A stretch of 64,000 bases of DNA, taken from Colius striatus (taxonomy: Eukaryota > Chordata > Aves > Coliiformes > Coliidae). This document shows, piece by piece, positions 49,681 to 61,200 of the stretch. Each line of letters begins with the position of its first letter. The first letter of the stretch is position 1. Position numbers and translations under genes: made by a program. The DNA lies in contig NC_084790.1 in assembly GCF_028858725.1 (NCBI RefSeq), positions 5,338,001-5,402,000 of the forward strand, read 5' to 3'. Under the pieces are notes generated by a model. That model did not search any database, had not been told where the DNA came from, and saw only the letters and a list, made by a program, of their open reading frames with translations.

Positions 49681-50262
49681 GTGAGGGTAGGTGGGGGTTC
49701 GCTCGTTGGGTTTGGTTCCTTAGGGCTGGGCGCGGCCCCATGGTGCGAAACCCGTGCCCATCTCAGAGTTCAGCTCTCCCTTCTGTGGCCGGGCTTCGTG
49801 TGAAAGGCTGGCAGCGGGGAGTTCTGTCTTTGGGCCAGTGTGCTGTGTGGTTTGAGGGAGTCCAAGAAGAGGGAGGTGGGTGGGTGTGAGGCCCGCAGCA
49901 TCTGTAGGTCACAGCGTGTCCCTGAGACAACGTGGAGTTGTTCTCTAAGCAGCACTGGGTGTGCATGGTCTTCCTATCAAGGATTGGTGAGGCCCGAACC
50001 TTGTTGTGAGACTCTGCAGCTGGTTTTGGGTGGGATTTCTGGACCTTGTTTTAAGCAGATAAAAGCACAAAGGTCTGTCTACACCAGATCTGCCCAAACT
50101 GCCCTAACTCTGGGCTAATAGTAGTGCATAGGTCCTGGAGCAACCTCGTCTTAAATCTTTAAAGCAGGACAAAAATAATCTTACATGAATAGTAATGAAT
50201 CAAAATTACCATATTTGGGAAAACAAAAGTAGACCCTGGGGTCTGTTGGTGCTGCTGACACA

Positions 50263-50439
50263 ATGAGTAGCACCATTTCCATCCAGATTTTGCAACAGTT
50301 GTATGAATTCCTGTTACCGTGGAAACGGACTGAGATGGCTGAAAACCGAGCAGGTTGTTCTAACCTAATTGTTCAACACACACACACACAAAAGCTTGGA
50401 TTTCCTTTTCTTTTTTTGATACCAGTTCCTTTAAACTAA
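50263..50439 (+). CDS. Small ORF, 58 codons, function unknown
   Basis: Encodes MSSTISIQILQQLYEFLLPW, then KRTEMAENRAG, then a low-complexity tail. The first 31 residues look like a plausible helical peptide, while the tail runs through a CA repeat. It lies 0.6 kb downstream of the 49.4-kb promoter. There is no good splice acceptor just before it and only a weak donor (CAG|GTTGTT) after residue 30. The same bases contain an X-box-like motif (50,313-50,326), so apparent constraint could be regulatory. I do not recognise a family. Confidence 0.15.
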   Translation: MSSTISIQILQQLYEFLLPWKRTEMAENRAGCSNLIVQHTHTQKLGFPFLFLIPVPLN

Positions 50440-51498
50440 CCTTGCCCCATTGCCATGGCAGCCAGCAGCAGATTTACTAGAATTCATTTTAAATTTTACA
50501 ATCCTGATATGTGTCATAAGGTTAAGAGTTTTATACCAACATTTTCTGTAGAATTAAAGATACAGTGAGTTCCTCAGATTTATTTGAGCAATCTGTAACA
50601 TACTCAGTAGATTGCATTTGAGTGATATATAGATATGTATAGCATTTACGTTAAAGCAGCGTTATTTTTCTCTTTTGCTGCTTGTAAACACGAGGGTTGG
50701 AGCCTTTACTGGGATTAAAATTCACTCAGGATCCAGCAGCGATGCAGCTAGTCTATCTTCTGTCTCCCATTAGGCTGCATGTAAAAGTGCAAGAATTGCA
50801 TGCTTAGGGGTTGTCTAGGAAAGTTCACCGAGAAATATGATTTATTATCTCTTCCAAAATACATGCCAGGATTGAAACTCTGAGTATTCTTAGAAGATTT
50901 CTTCTTTTAAGAGCTTGCAGGAAAGTTTTGAACGTCCTCATTTTGCCAGACTTATAAAAAAACCACTAGTATGAAGCAACAGTAACAAGGCACAATTTCT
51001 AGGCATAGTTCTGAAAGGACAAAATACAGGTCATTAGTATTATCTTATACTAACAGAAAAGTAGGTGTAAAAAACACTGAGCTGCTTTAAAAAAAAAAAC
51101 CCAAACCCGCTGTTCTATGTTTTGTGTAGTGAAGAGCTCTTCTTCCAAACCTTTGCTACATTTTGGATCATATCTGTCCTAACAATAGCCCTCTTTAAGG
51201 AAGGATTGTCAAGCTAATGACTCCATTAAGGCAAGCGTGGGTTCACATATACTGCTACAACCATGTAATAACTCTTAGGAATTAAAAATCCATATGGCTC
51301 TCTCAGCTGTACTACACAACATGGGCAGCAGCTGCTCTCAAAAATATTATAACTGTTATTAAAAAAGGAATTAACTACACTGAATGGCTTGTGTAACTGC
51401 AACTTATAATTAAATAGAAGCAAATTTAGTGTAAAAAATGTTCATAATCTTCAGGCTGACCATCTTTTTGTCTTTTTCATTGTCCCTGTTTGTTTCAG

Positions 51499-51625
51499 GT
51501 TGCATTTAGATGCTGTAATCATGACCAAGGCCCCACAGGAATACACATTATAAAGGCACAGGCAACATTCTAGTCTCATCCTGTTACTGGGGAAGGGAAG
51601 CAGGCAGGGGATGAGACATACAGAT
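51499..51625 (+). ncRNA. Putative internal non-coding exon
   Basis: A strong polypyrimidine tract and acceptor (TTCATTGTCCCTGTTTGTTTCAG) end at 51,498, and a consensus donor GTAAGT starts at 51,626. The enclosed 127 bases contain short reading frames with stops (for example MTKAPQEYTL then stop), so the exon would be non-coding. It could be exon 2 of a long non-coding RNA from the 49.6-kb promoter. Confidence 0.3.
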
Positions 51626-54600
51626 GTAAGTGCCTCAGGGCTTTGCTTATCAACTCACTCTGGAAGCAGCTGCTCCCACTGGCAAATCTCTTATGGATCA
51701 GTAGAGGAGAAGTACAGCCTGATGAACCCCACCAGGTTTTTCAGGCTGGGAAAACCATTGGGAAGGGTTAAAAACTCCCTGGAGTCTGAAGGGCATCAAT
51801 CCCTTTTGGCAGGCATCCTTTTTTTTCTTCATCTTGGCTCAGGTCTTGTGTTGTTCAGCTTTTCTCAAAATGAATGTTAAATCTGATGAGAGGAAGGGGG
51901 ATTATGCCACAATTTTTCTGAGTCACTATGACCAAATTCCTTCATGTCTGCGTAACTGTTTCCGGGTCTATAAGACAGGGGTAGTGTTTAATTAAGACAT
52001 AAGTCTCGTCAGGCCTACTTCTTCAGAGCTTGTTGTGTGAGGCTGTAATGTGAAAGGAGCTATATTTAATGCCATTAATTTAGGATCAGTGTTGCTGATG
52101 GCTTTGCTGTATTTCAGACTCTTGGTGCCAGACTGGTAATTATGTAAGACTAGAAGCTGTGGGCACTCTGAAGCTAGTAGGGGCTTTGTCATCGATATCA
52201 TCTTTATTTATACTATGTGATAAGCCAGGGTGCAAGCCTACATTTAAGCCCAAGCTGACCTTACATACAAATTTCAATGATCCCTGGCACCTCAGAAAGC
52301 AGAGTTCACAGGATGGCTTAAATAGGCCCCCGTGCAGCCCTGTCTGCTTGTGAGTTGTGATGGGCACTAGCAAGGCTGTGCTAATCATAACATACTCCAT
52401 AACACCATACAGCCAACGGGGAATGGATGAGAGAGCTCATGTTCCTTCCTGGAAGGCTTTAGTGTTGTATTCATCAGGGTGTCATGATCTGAGCAGGCAG
52501 CTGAGTTACAGGTATTTGGGGAAGTGACTAAGTCAAGGGGCATACATTGTAGTAACTCAGTTTCTGGCCAGATCCAGTGAAATAAAGAAACGTTTCTGTT
52601 TGGATCAGGATGTGGTCTTAACTCTTCCCTGACAGTAGTTTGCACTGGCTAGGAAAGTAAAACAAATTCATCATAAAGGGAAGTCCTCTTTGCCTACAAG
52701 CAAGAGACACTCTATGCAGTACCACCGCAGTAGCTCTGCCACTTAAAATGTGATCAAAACCTAACAAAACCCTCTACTTGGTGAGATTTACTGCTTCACA
52801 GACCAACGGAGCAAAATGTAAACTGCGGTGCATCCGTCTTTATTGCACAAGCATCCCTGGTTCTGTTATTGCCTTCCCCAGTCCCCCTGGGTGAATAGCC
52901 CTTTCCCCTTGCCAAGCTGAATAGACCAGGTGACTCCAAAACTGGCCACCCAGCAGATGCTTCTGCAGTACCAACTGTTCTGAATCCCCCACCTCATCTT
53001 TAGCCCCTTTTTCCTTTCCCCCCTCCCTCTCCCCCTCCCAGTGTCCTACCAATCTAGGCTGCCTGGCACATGCTGCAAGCTGCAGTCCCACTGGAGTGAT
53101 ATTGTGATGGAAATGAGGGAGGGGATGCAGGCAGAACTGCACAGATTTACAGCACTCTAAGGGTTTCCATTAAAATCCCTGACAACTTGTTATTTATGAG
53201 TAGACCAACAGCTCTTCTAATATCCAGGGCCTAGACCCCATTCACTTCAATAATGCTGGTTTGGAATAAATGAGGCAGAGGATGGAAACCAGTTCTGTTA
53301 GTATAATGGAGGAGGCTAATAGCTGTTTAGAGAAAACAACTGATGTAATTCCGGGACCCAATCCTTTCACCAGCAAAACAATAAAGGTTTGATTCTTCAG
53401 TGAATTTCACGTAGTGATTTAATTCAGTACAAGGAGGGTGATAAATGGCAGCGTTTGGATTTCGTGCTGTTATATACCCACTAAGCACTCTATTTGTACT
53501 AGTGCACTAGAGATAAAGGGACTCATTGACTCCTGTGCAAGTAGGAATAGGTCAGTCTGGATCTCCACAGCAGAGCAAAGATCAACAATGTGTCCTTACA
53601 AAATAATAGAAGTGACAAACCCGTTTTCTGTTTAAGTGCAATATCTTCATTTTTCAGTCTCACAGGAACCTGTCAGTGTTTCCTTCCCCAGATTTTTCTG
53701 AGCTGCCCAACCAAAACCAGTGTGGCAATATGTCCAAATGTTATTTTAGAAAGCTTTTTCCACCATTCCCTTCTCTGCTCTCTCCCCCTTCCCGTCACTG
53801 ATATGATGAACACAGAAGCACCTCAGCTTACTAAGGAAGCACAGGACTGATCCCTGAAATAAAAGCTTCAACGAATTATCCATCTCTTCGACACAAGCTA
53901 AGTTGATTACCGAGAATAAACACTCAGTTGCTGGCTTCTACATGGCTTTCCTTCTCCTTTGTTCACCTGCATCTTGTCTATTTACATTCCTTTTGTCAGG
54001 AATCTTTATTTCCTTCCATCTTCTCGTGGTCTCCACGGAGCCTCATTAAGGTGAAGCAAAGAGCAGCAGCAGTGCTTCCAGTCTGCATTCTGCGGGGTGA
54101 AAAGCAGGGAGAGGCAGCACTGGCAGATGGACTGTGCTCCCTGCCTCTGCCTCCCCCACATCTGCAGCCTGAAAACCAGCACTGTGTTTTTAGAGAAAAT
54201 TGACAATTCTGAAGGTCCAGATTGTTCTGCAGGAAGAGGAAAGTAGACATGGATAGCTGAAGAGACGAGGAGAATGGGTAGAGGAAAGAGGCTGTTCAAA
54301 GGGGCTGTGGCTGTGAGATTGGGAATTGAAAGAAGCTGTCAGTTATTTAAGTATCCTTTCAGATGCTCTTGCTTTCAGGGCTGAAATAGTTTGGGAATCT
54401 GATATCTGCAACTACCACCTTTGTCGCCAGTCTATTTTTTCTGCACCACAATTAACTTTTCCAAGTCAAAACGATGGTTTTCCCTGTGAAATGACCTGAC
54501 ATTGTGTGGTATGTGATGCCCTATGTGACCATAGGCAGCAGCGTGTCTTTCCATCTGAGAGGAATTATTATCTGGTTTGCATTTTATGCATACAGAAACA

Positions 54601-57246
54601 TACCTGCTAATCTGAAAAGGATGTGCCATAGCCAAGGACAGACACTAAAAAGGTATTCTGTGTGAGTGGGAGAGAAAATCCAAGGGACAGACCTGCTTGT
54701 TAGAAAAGGAAGGCAAAGGGTCTGACAAAAATGAAGGAGAAGCAAAAGGAGAAGAGCTCTCTGAGGCTGAGTGGTTTTGCCTGGATGAAGGAACAAAAAA
54801 TGCTACACTGGATTGTAGCAGTGGTCACTGACAGAAAGCAAACTGGGCCAGTTCCTAAGCTGGACCAAACTGAAGCACTGTAAAGGTTTAAGAAGACAAA
54901 TATTCACAGAGATTTGGCCCAGAAAGTGACTTCTTCCTTTTAATTATATGTCTAATGAATGCCCATTCAAGTGCTGCATGAGCTTGGGTATAAATTGTGC
55001 CAACCCCCTACTGCCCCTTTTGAAAATTTATTTCAGGGTCATTGTCCAGTATGTATCAGCATAATACTGGATCTCATCCAAAGTATAACTATATCTTATT
55101 ATCAGCCATTTGAGCTACTTCTAATGGTATTAAACCATAAAACTGAGATAGGGTTTAAACCTCTTATGGTTCGAAAGGCTAAATGCAGCAGTAACGTAAA
55201 TAGTGCTGTAAATTACCAGCAAAATGAAAACTTGGTTAGAAAGTATATGATGTAATTTGTGCTTAGGGGTAAATTGGTCCCTGGCTGCCCAGGACAGGGA
55301 AGGTATGACCTCCATCAGGCTGAAGTATATGGCTGGAAGTCGGAATCCGTGTTATTATTTCTGTCATTATTACAGAAAACGGAGGACATACCTTAAAATA
55401 CCTCAAAAAGCCACATCCTCATGAGATTTCCTGCAGTCTGACCCCCTCTGCTGGTCACCCAATTGCTGCCACTGTCCCAGGGCTGCCACTTCAATGTAGG
55501 CACCAAGATCTGGAGGAATGAGAGGAGCAGGCCAGTTGAAAACAAGACAGAGAGGTGACCATCGGGGGCACCTACACTTGGTACTGATAGCTGAAGGACA
55601 GAGATAGCATGGTGACACCTCTAACCCCAGGGGACTGGGTTTGGGTTTAGGATGTGGGCTGCTAAAGCCAGAACTAGCAACAGCGTAGAAAGGAAAGAGG
55701 TCGGATCACTGGCATTTGGGTAAACTACCAGGGTTTTAATAAAACTTGCTCCAGGTTGGCTCTGCTGCTGGCAAGTTGTAAACCAGCAGCAGCAGCAGAA
55801 AAATGGAATTTAGAGTGCAGACGTACGGGAAAAGGTTGGGGGGGAAAGCATTTTCTTGAAAAACAATGAGACTTTTTCCTGAGGAAACAACTGTTCAGTT
55901 CAAAATTAACCTCATTTTGATGGAATGTTTGATTGGCAAAACTGGGATAAAGCTATGGCAGGAATGTTGAGATACACTACAGTAATCAATAGTCAAAATG
56001 TGCACTAGACCAAGTATTTTTGAAATAAGGCTTTATCATCCCAAGTGTGGAGGTTTTCAGCCTTTTCTCCTAGCCCAGGAAAAACGGAGTATTGATATAC
56101 TGGACATTCCTATGACAGAGAATTCACACAGCTTTAGGTTTTAGGTAGATCAGCACTACCTGGAATGGCTTAAAAAAATGATCCCGTACAGCTCATTTTC
56201 CTTTCCTGATTGGTTCTCATTACCCCACACCATTCTTTTGCCTTCATGATATATTCCCATTCTGTAAGGAGCCACTGAGGCTCAAGCAGTTAACTACCTG
56301 CTTTCTGTTGAACAGAAACAGTCTCACTACCCATAGGGACACTGTGTTGCGTGTTCAAAGTTATTCAGAGACCTGCTTAAGTACTGTGTTAGAGAGAACC
56401 TCCAGCATGTAGTTGAAAGCCTGTAAATAGCTCCCTTAAGGCCCCATCAATTCTTCCAATTTATTTCTTTAAGAATGAACAGACAGACATCTTTTTCAAT
56501 GATGTGCTCTGTATAGCTTTTATTTTGGTTTGCTGTTACTGCCTTTTACAGGTTTTTTTTTAAACAATGCTCACCAGTACAGTACATCTTGAGACAGAAA
56601 TACTCTATTTAAACCTAGATTAATAAAAGGTTTCTGCAGAATCAAAACAGTAAAACATTTTGAAGTCTTTGTTACTCTAAATATTCTTGAACCTCTGTAT
56701 AAACTTTAGGGGATCTTCTATTGCTTCAGATATACAGCAGGAAACATAATCTAATCAGCTTTCCCCATTTGTGTTTGCATGGAAAAAAGAGCTGTTAATC
56801 ATAAACTGAAAATCCTGAAGCAGCAGTAAGAATAGTAACTGCATAATGTAAGGCACTTTGTTGAATCACAGTGTTTTGCTTTGAGAACAGGCTCTCCTTG
56901 TTAAATCAAGAAAATTTAAAAACATGTAAGAGAAATAATCCAAATTCATAATTTCCTTGAATGAAGATGCTCAGTTTCTGACCGAGAGACCATGTGTCCT
57001 CTGTGCAGCCAAGACAACTCAGGTACTGCTTTTCCACAGGTTCCAAGCCATAGTGACTGTCACTATTTCAGAAATGTCAGTTTCAATTCACCCTGAGATG
57101 GGTGGAGAAAATAGTGCCTGACCCTCACCCTAGAATAAGCCATGCCACTTGGCTTGCCAGCCCTAGACCTTTAGATCTGCAGATAGTCGGTCTCTTTATA
57201 AATATATTTCACTTGCTTTACAACTAATGGTGAAGGAAGAGATTAT
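51626..57246. other. Gene-free interval downstream of CALCOCO2
   Basis: Ordinary intergenic sequence with a (CAG)5 run near 55,784-55,798 and no recognised exon on either strand. The last 1.5 kb before CALCOCO2 (from about 56,460) could be its 3' UTR if the distal AATAAA signals are used. Confidence 0.5.
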
Positions 57247-57435
57247 TATAGAATCATAGAATGGTAGGATTGGAAGGGACCTTTAGAGATCATCTAGTCC
57301 AAGTCCCCTGCAGAAGCAGGTTCACCTAGATCAGGTTGCATAGGAACATGTCCAGGTGGGTCTTCAAGACCTCCAAGGAAGGAGCCTCCACACCCTCCCT
57401 GGGCAGCCTGTTCCACTGCTCCCTCACCTCATAGT
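57247..57435 (-). mobile_element. CR1 LINE 3' fragment, minus orientation
   Basis: The plus strand begins ATAGAATCATAGAATGGTAG, the reverse of a CR1 3' end, and continues through GGAAGGGACCTTTAGAGATC and CTGGGCAGCCTGTTCCACTG. Its 3' sequence differs from the two plus-strand copies, so it is another subfamily. It lies about 0.6 kb beyond the CALCOCO2 stop codon, in the 3' UTR or just past it. Confidence 0.9.
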
Positions 57436-58029
57436 GAAATAGATTTTTTTTTAATATTTAAGTGGAACTTTTTGTGTTCCAGCTTCATAGACTTTTAAAC
57501 TTATTAATAATTAATTCTGCCTTCCAGAAGCCGAGCAGGACTGAAAGTGTGATCCTAAAAGAGTGTAAAATGTTTCTGGTCTTTGGTTACACAGTGCTAT
57601 ACTATCAAAGTGCTATATTAAAGAATAAACCCACTTAGAATAGAAATGTATCAGCCAGGTACAGAAAACTGCTGTATTCCATCCCATCACTTGGATCCCT
57701 ACCTGGATGAACAGTTACATGGCTAATCCTGTTCCATAAAACTGGTAACACATTCAACCAAATTACTAATTACGGGATCTGTAACTCATTTCACACACAT
57801 ATGTACTTGATCCAAGACAGAGGACAGTGATTCAGTTTTAGGATGTGGACATCTGACGTGTTGGTCACGTGCTGTGTGGAACAGAAAGCTCAGAATTACA
57901 GTATGAGCAGCATAATCAGTCTTGCCTGGCTGATCTTATTAGCAATGAACCAAACCTAGAGAGTGATTTTGGTCTATTCTATACTGCAGCCTCTGCAACC
58001 TATTCTACAAAGCAGATACCATTTCAGAA

Positions 58030-58206
58030 TTATTCCAGGCCGTGACAAAAAACATGGTCATCAAACACCTGCTTGTTGGACTTTTCAAAGGTCTCGCTGC
58101 AGACTGGGCACTCCAGAAGATGGCTCTGCACATGGGCTTCATACTGACTGGTGTCAATATCTTCAGGAAATACTTCATCACACATGGGGCATTTCCTTAT
58201 AGAAGC
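58030..58206 (-). CDS. CALCOCO2: CALCOCO2 terminal exon: two zinc fingers and stop
   Basis: Fifty-nine codons including the TAA at 58,030-58,032. Finger 1 is CPMC-X15-H-X3-H and finger 2 is CPVC...DDHVFCH, the C-terminal ubiquitin-binding finger in known NDP52. The last residues are HGLE. The acceptor is TACCTCAG. Possible polyadenylation signals on the minus strand are ATTAAA near 57,452 and AATAAA at 56,519-56,524 and 56,460-56,465. The true 3' end is not decided. Confidence 0.95.
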   Translation of the reverse strand, partial: ASIRKCPMCDEVFPEDIDTSQYEAHVQSHLLECPVCSETFEKSNKQVFDDHVFCHGLE

Positions 58207-61200
58207 CTGAGGTACAAAATAAATGTAAATAAAGTCAGTTTAAATATTGCATTCAAAGAGAATAAAAATTTAGTATTTGGGTATTAGCACTTTTGGACAA
58301 GTCTTTCTGACTTCTAACACTCTCAAGTTTTCAAATGTCTCCAGGCTTCTCTAAATAGCCTTTTAAAGTCCAAAGCTTCTGTGGGTACTCTAACTTTCCT
58401 ATGTACTAACACATGTTCATATCCCCAGCATGAAATAAGGCATAAAGCAGCTGCATGCTGCTCATTCTGACATTATATGCTGCCAAGAGCTGAACCTTAA
58501 AGATTAAGGTCAACAGAATTTCCTTTTTCTTCCTTAAGATGTATAACTCTTAGTAATTCTATGCATTAAGCATACTTGGCTCTGTTTTGTGGGCTGCTAC
58601 CTTACTAGGAATAAACCACTATGTTGACAATTGGCTACAGAGCTGAACTTGGAGCTTTTTCTTTCAAATCACTAATTCATATCCATAAACTACTAATTCA
58701 TGTCCAGTCCTGTCCAGTTTACTTACTAAGTCTGCAGTTCCAGCCCTCAGGTTTGCTCCTGCAACTGGAAAAAGAAGAAGTTAATGTAGACACAACAAAA
58801 TTATTAACAAAGTAATGTGCTGATAACTAGCAATTCTTGAAACATGAGGATGTGGCTGTGGATCTAAACCTATTTAGGACTATGGAAACTAGACAACAGC
58901 CACAGAGTAGTTGTCTCCCAGCTACTAGCTAGTAGCTGTCCTTCTGCAGAAAATGAGCAGACAGATAATCACTGAAGTCACCTCTTAACACCTGGCAGCA
59001 TTGTGCAGCTGCCAGGTCATCTGCAGATAACGCAAAGCTGCACAGAGGTGCTGCTAATCATGTCTTTTCTACAGCACTCAGTTTGAGGGGGAGGATAATT
59101 TGCTGAGACTTTTAACTGCCGTGTATTTGTGGTTTCAGACAGAATGCCAAGTAATCTCACCATGATACGGGTTTCCAAAAAGAAGGCCTTCAGGAGCTGT
59201 AACTGGAGCTTGAGCTTGTGAAACAGAGAAGGAAGAAGCATCCCTAGCCTGTGAGAGATGTTTCAGGAGTCCATCAATCTCTTCCCTTAGTTTCTGCAAA
59301 GGGATAGAAGGGCAAAATGAATTTCCAGAAGCTTGGGAGACGGTTTCAGATAAAAGTCATACTTTGCACTAGCATAGATCCTCTTGTATCAGAATCAAGA
59401 TTGCTCTGAACTTATTTCAAGTAGTTCAGTATTAGTTCTGCTTGACTGAATGGGAAAGTGAGGTAAGGAAGAGCAAGGATCTGTTCAGCGGCAGATAAGA
59501 TGGTCACAATAGAGTAACATGGTTTAAAAGACAGAAGATTACCCTGATGTCATGCAGAGCAAGGAATAAAACTGAGCAGTCATTGCTTAGACTGGACAAA
59601 AAAGGCTACATCCATTTAAACAATTAAGTCTGTTAATTTCAGCAGTGTCAGAATTAAGCTACCATTAGGAGGTTTTGAAAACGCTCATGTACTATGGGTA
59701 AACCACTCTATTCTGCAAGTGTTTGGACCCTTCCCCGTAGGCTGTACAGATGTGGCAGCAACACCAGACTGCGAGTGTATGTGCATGGTCATTTGTACAT
59801 GTCTGCAGACAGCCTGGATGGGGAGTGGGCCAGCTGCAAGCACAATTAGTGGTCCATTGGGTAGAAGGGTTAATGGAACTGAACACTAGACTGAGAGATC
59901 AGTGTCACATTCAATACAGGAGAAAAGAGAGGCAGTTGTGCCAAGTTCTCACCTGATTTTCCTCATCAGCTTTGTTCTTTTTTGCCTGCAGAATCTGATA
60001 CAAACGCTTCTGCTCCTCAAGTTGTTTAATTAAGTCACAGTTTTGTTGCTATGAAGGAAGAGGATTACTTGGTAAATCATGGGAAAGTAGCCAATAAAAC
60101 AGTGATAGCTCTAAGCAGTGGAGCTGTCATATAAATGCAGCATGAGGCAGCTAGTATTACCAACAAATAACCTTTCACTTTCAATGGAAGTCTTAGTATC
60201 TCATAGTTTGCCACCTAGGATGTCTCTATGTCTCCACTCATACTCTGTATTTTCATTACAACACACGAGATGACACTTGACCTCCAAAGGGGACATATGA
60301 AAGGTCACACAAAGAGGGAGGCTGAAGAAAAGGGACTCACACAGCTGAAAAATCCACCCTGGCAGGTGAGAGCTATTCAAGTCTGCCAGGTTTCCTGGTG
60401 CTGTGGGACTTGCACTGGTAGTGGATACCCAGGACATCCTTAGGAATTTAATCTCGTAGCTGACCCTCGAATTAAATCAGTACATTCAATAAGCTAGAGT
60501 ACTTAAGGATTCTGCAGCCATTCTCAAAGTACCACTCTAAGAATCCTGAACATTTGGCATCAGAGGAGAAGTAATCACTTCATCTATTTTAGGCATGTAA
60601 TTTTCAATGCCAAAGTGAGACCAGAACCTCCAAACACTTCCTGAGCAGCATATACAGAGAGAAGCACATCTAGAAGGTCACTCAGGGCAAGAAGCTAAAG
60701 ATGATGTGACATCCTAAGTCATTGCCAATGACAGTTCCTTCAGCAGAAAGAAATGCCACAGCATGCTGCCCTTGTCTTTTATACCCTTCACATTCCTTTA
60801 AGGAATGATTTCCAATGCTGAAGTTTGTGGATTACTTCTAAAAGGTCTGAAGAAGTCACCTAAGAAAAGCAAGCCTTTTGTCCATGAACTTAAATTTGTT
60901 ATAGTCATCTACAGCATCATGGGGAAATGGTGATGGCTCTGCATATTGAAAGGAGGTCGAAACCAGTGTTGTCAGTGAACCCTAGCTCCTCTGTGCAGAC
61001 ACCAGCACTCATTCTGCACCCACTCATTCTGCAGACAAGGGGACAGACACAGAGTTTGGCCTCCGATCTCTTTGTGTTTGCCATGTACTGTTCAGGCTCA
61101 TTGTTTTTCTCTCTCTGCACAGAAATACCATGATATTCATAAGCAGAATTGCAAAGAAGTGCTGGAGGAGGATGGGGAACAGAGCACCACGCTACATAAC

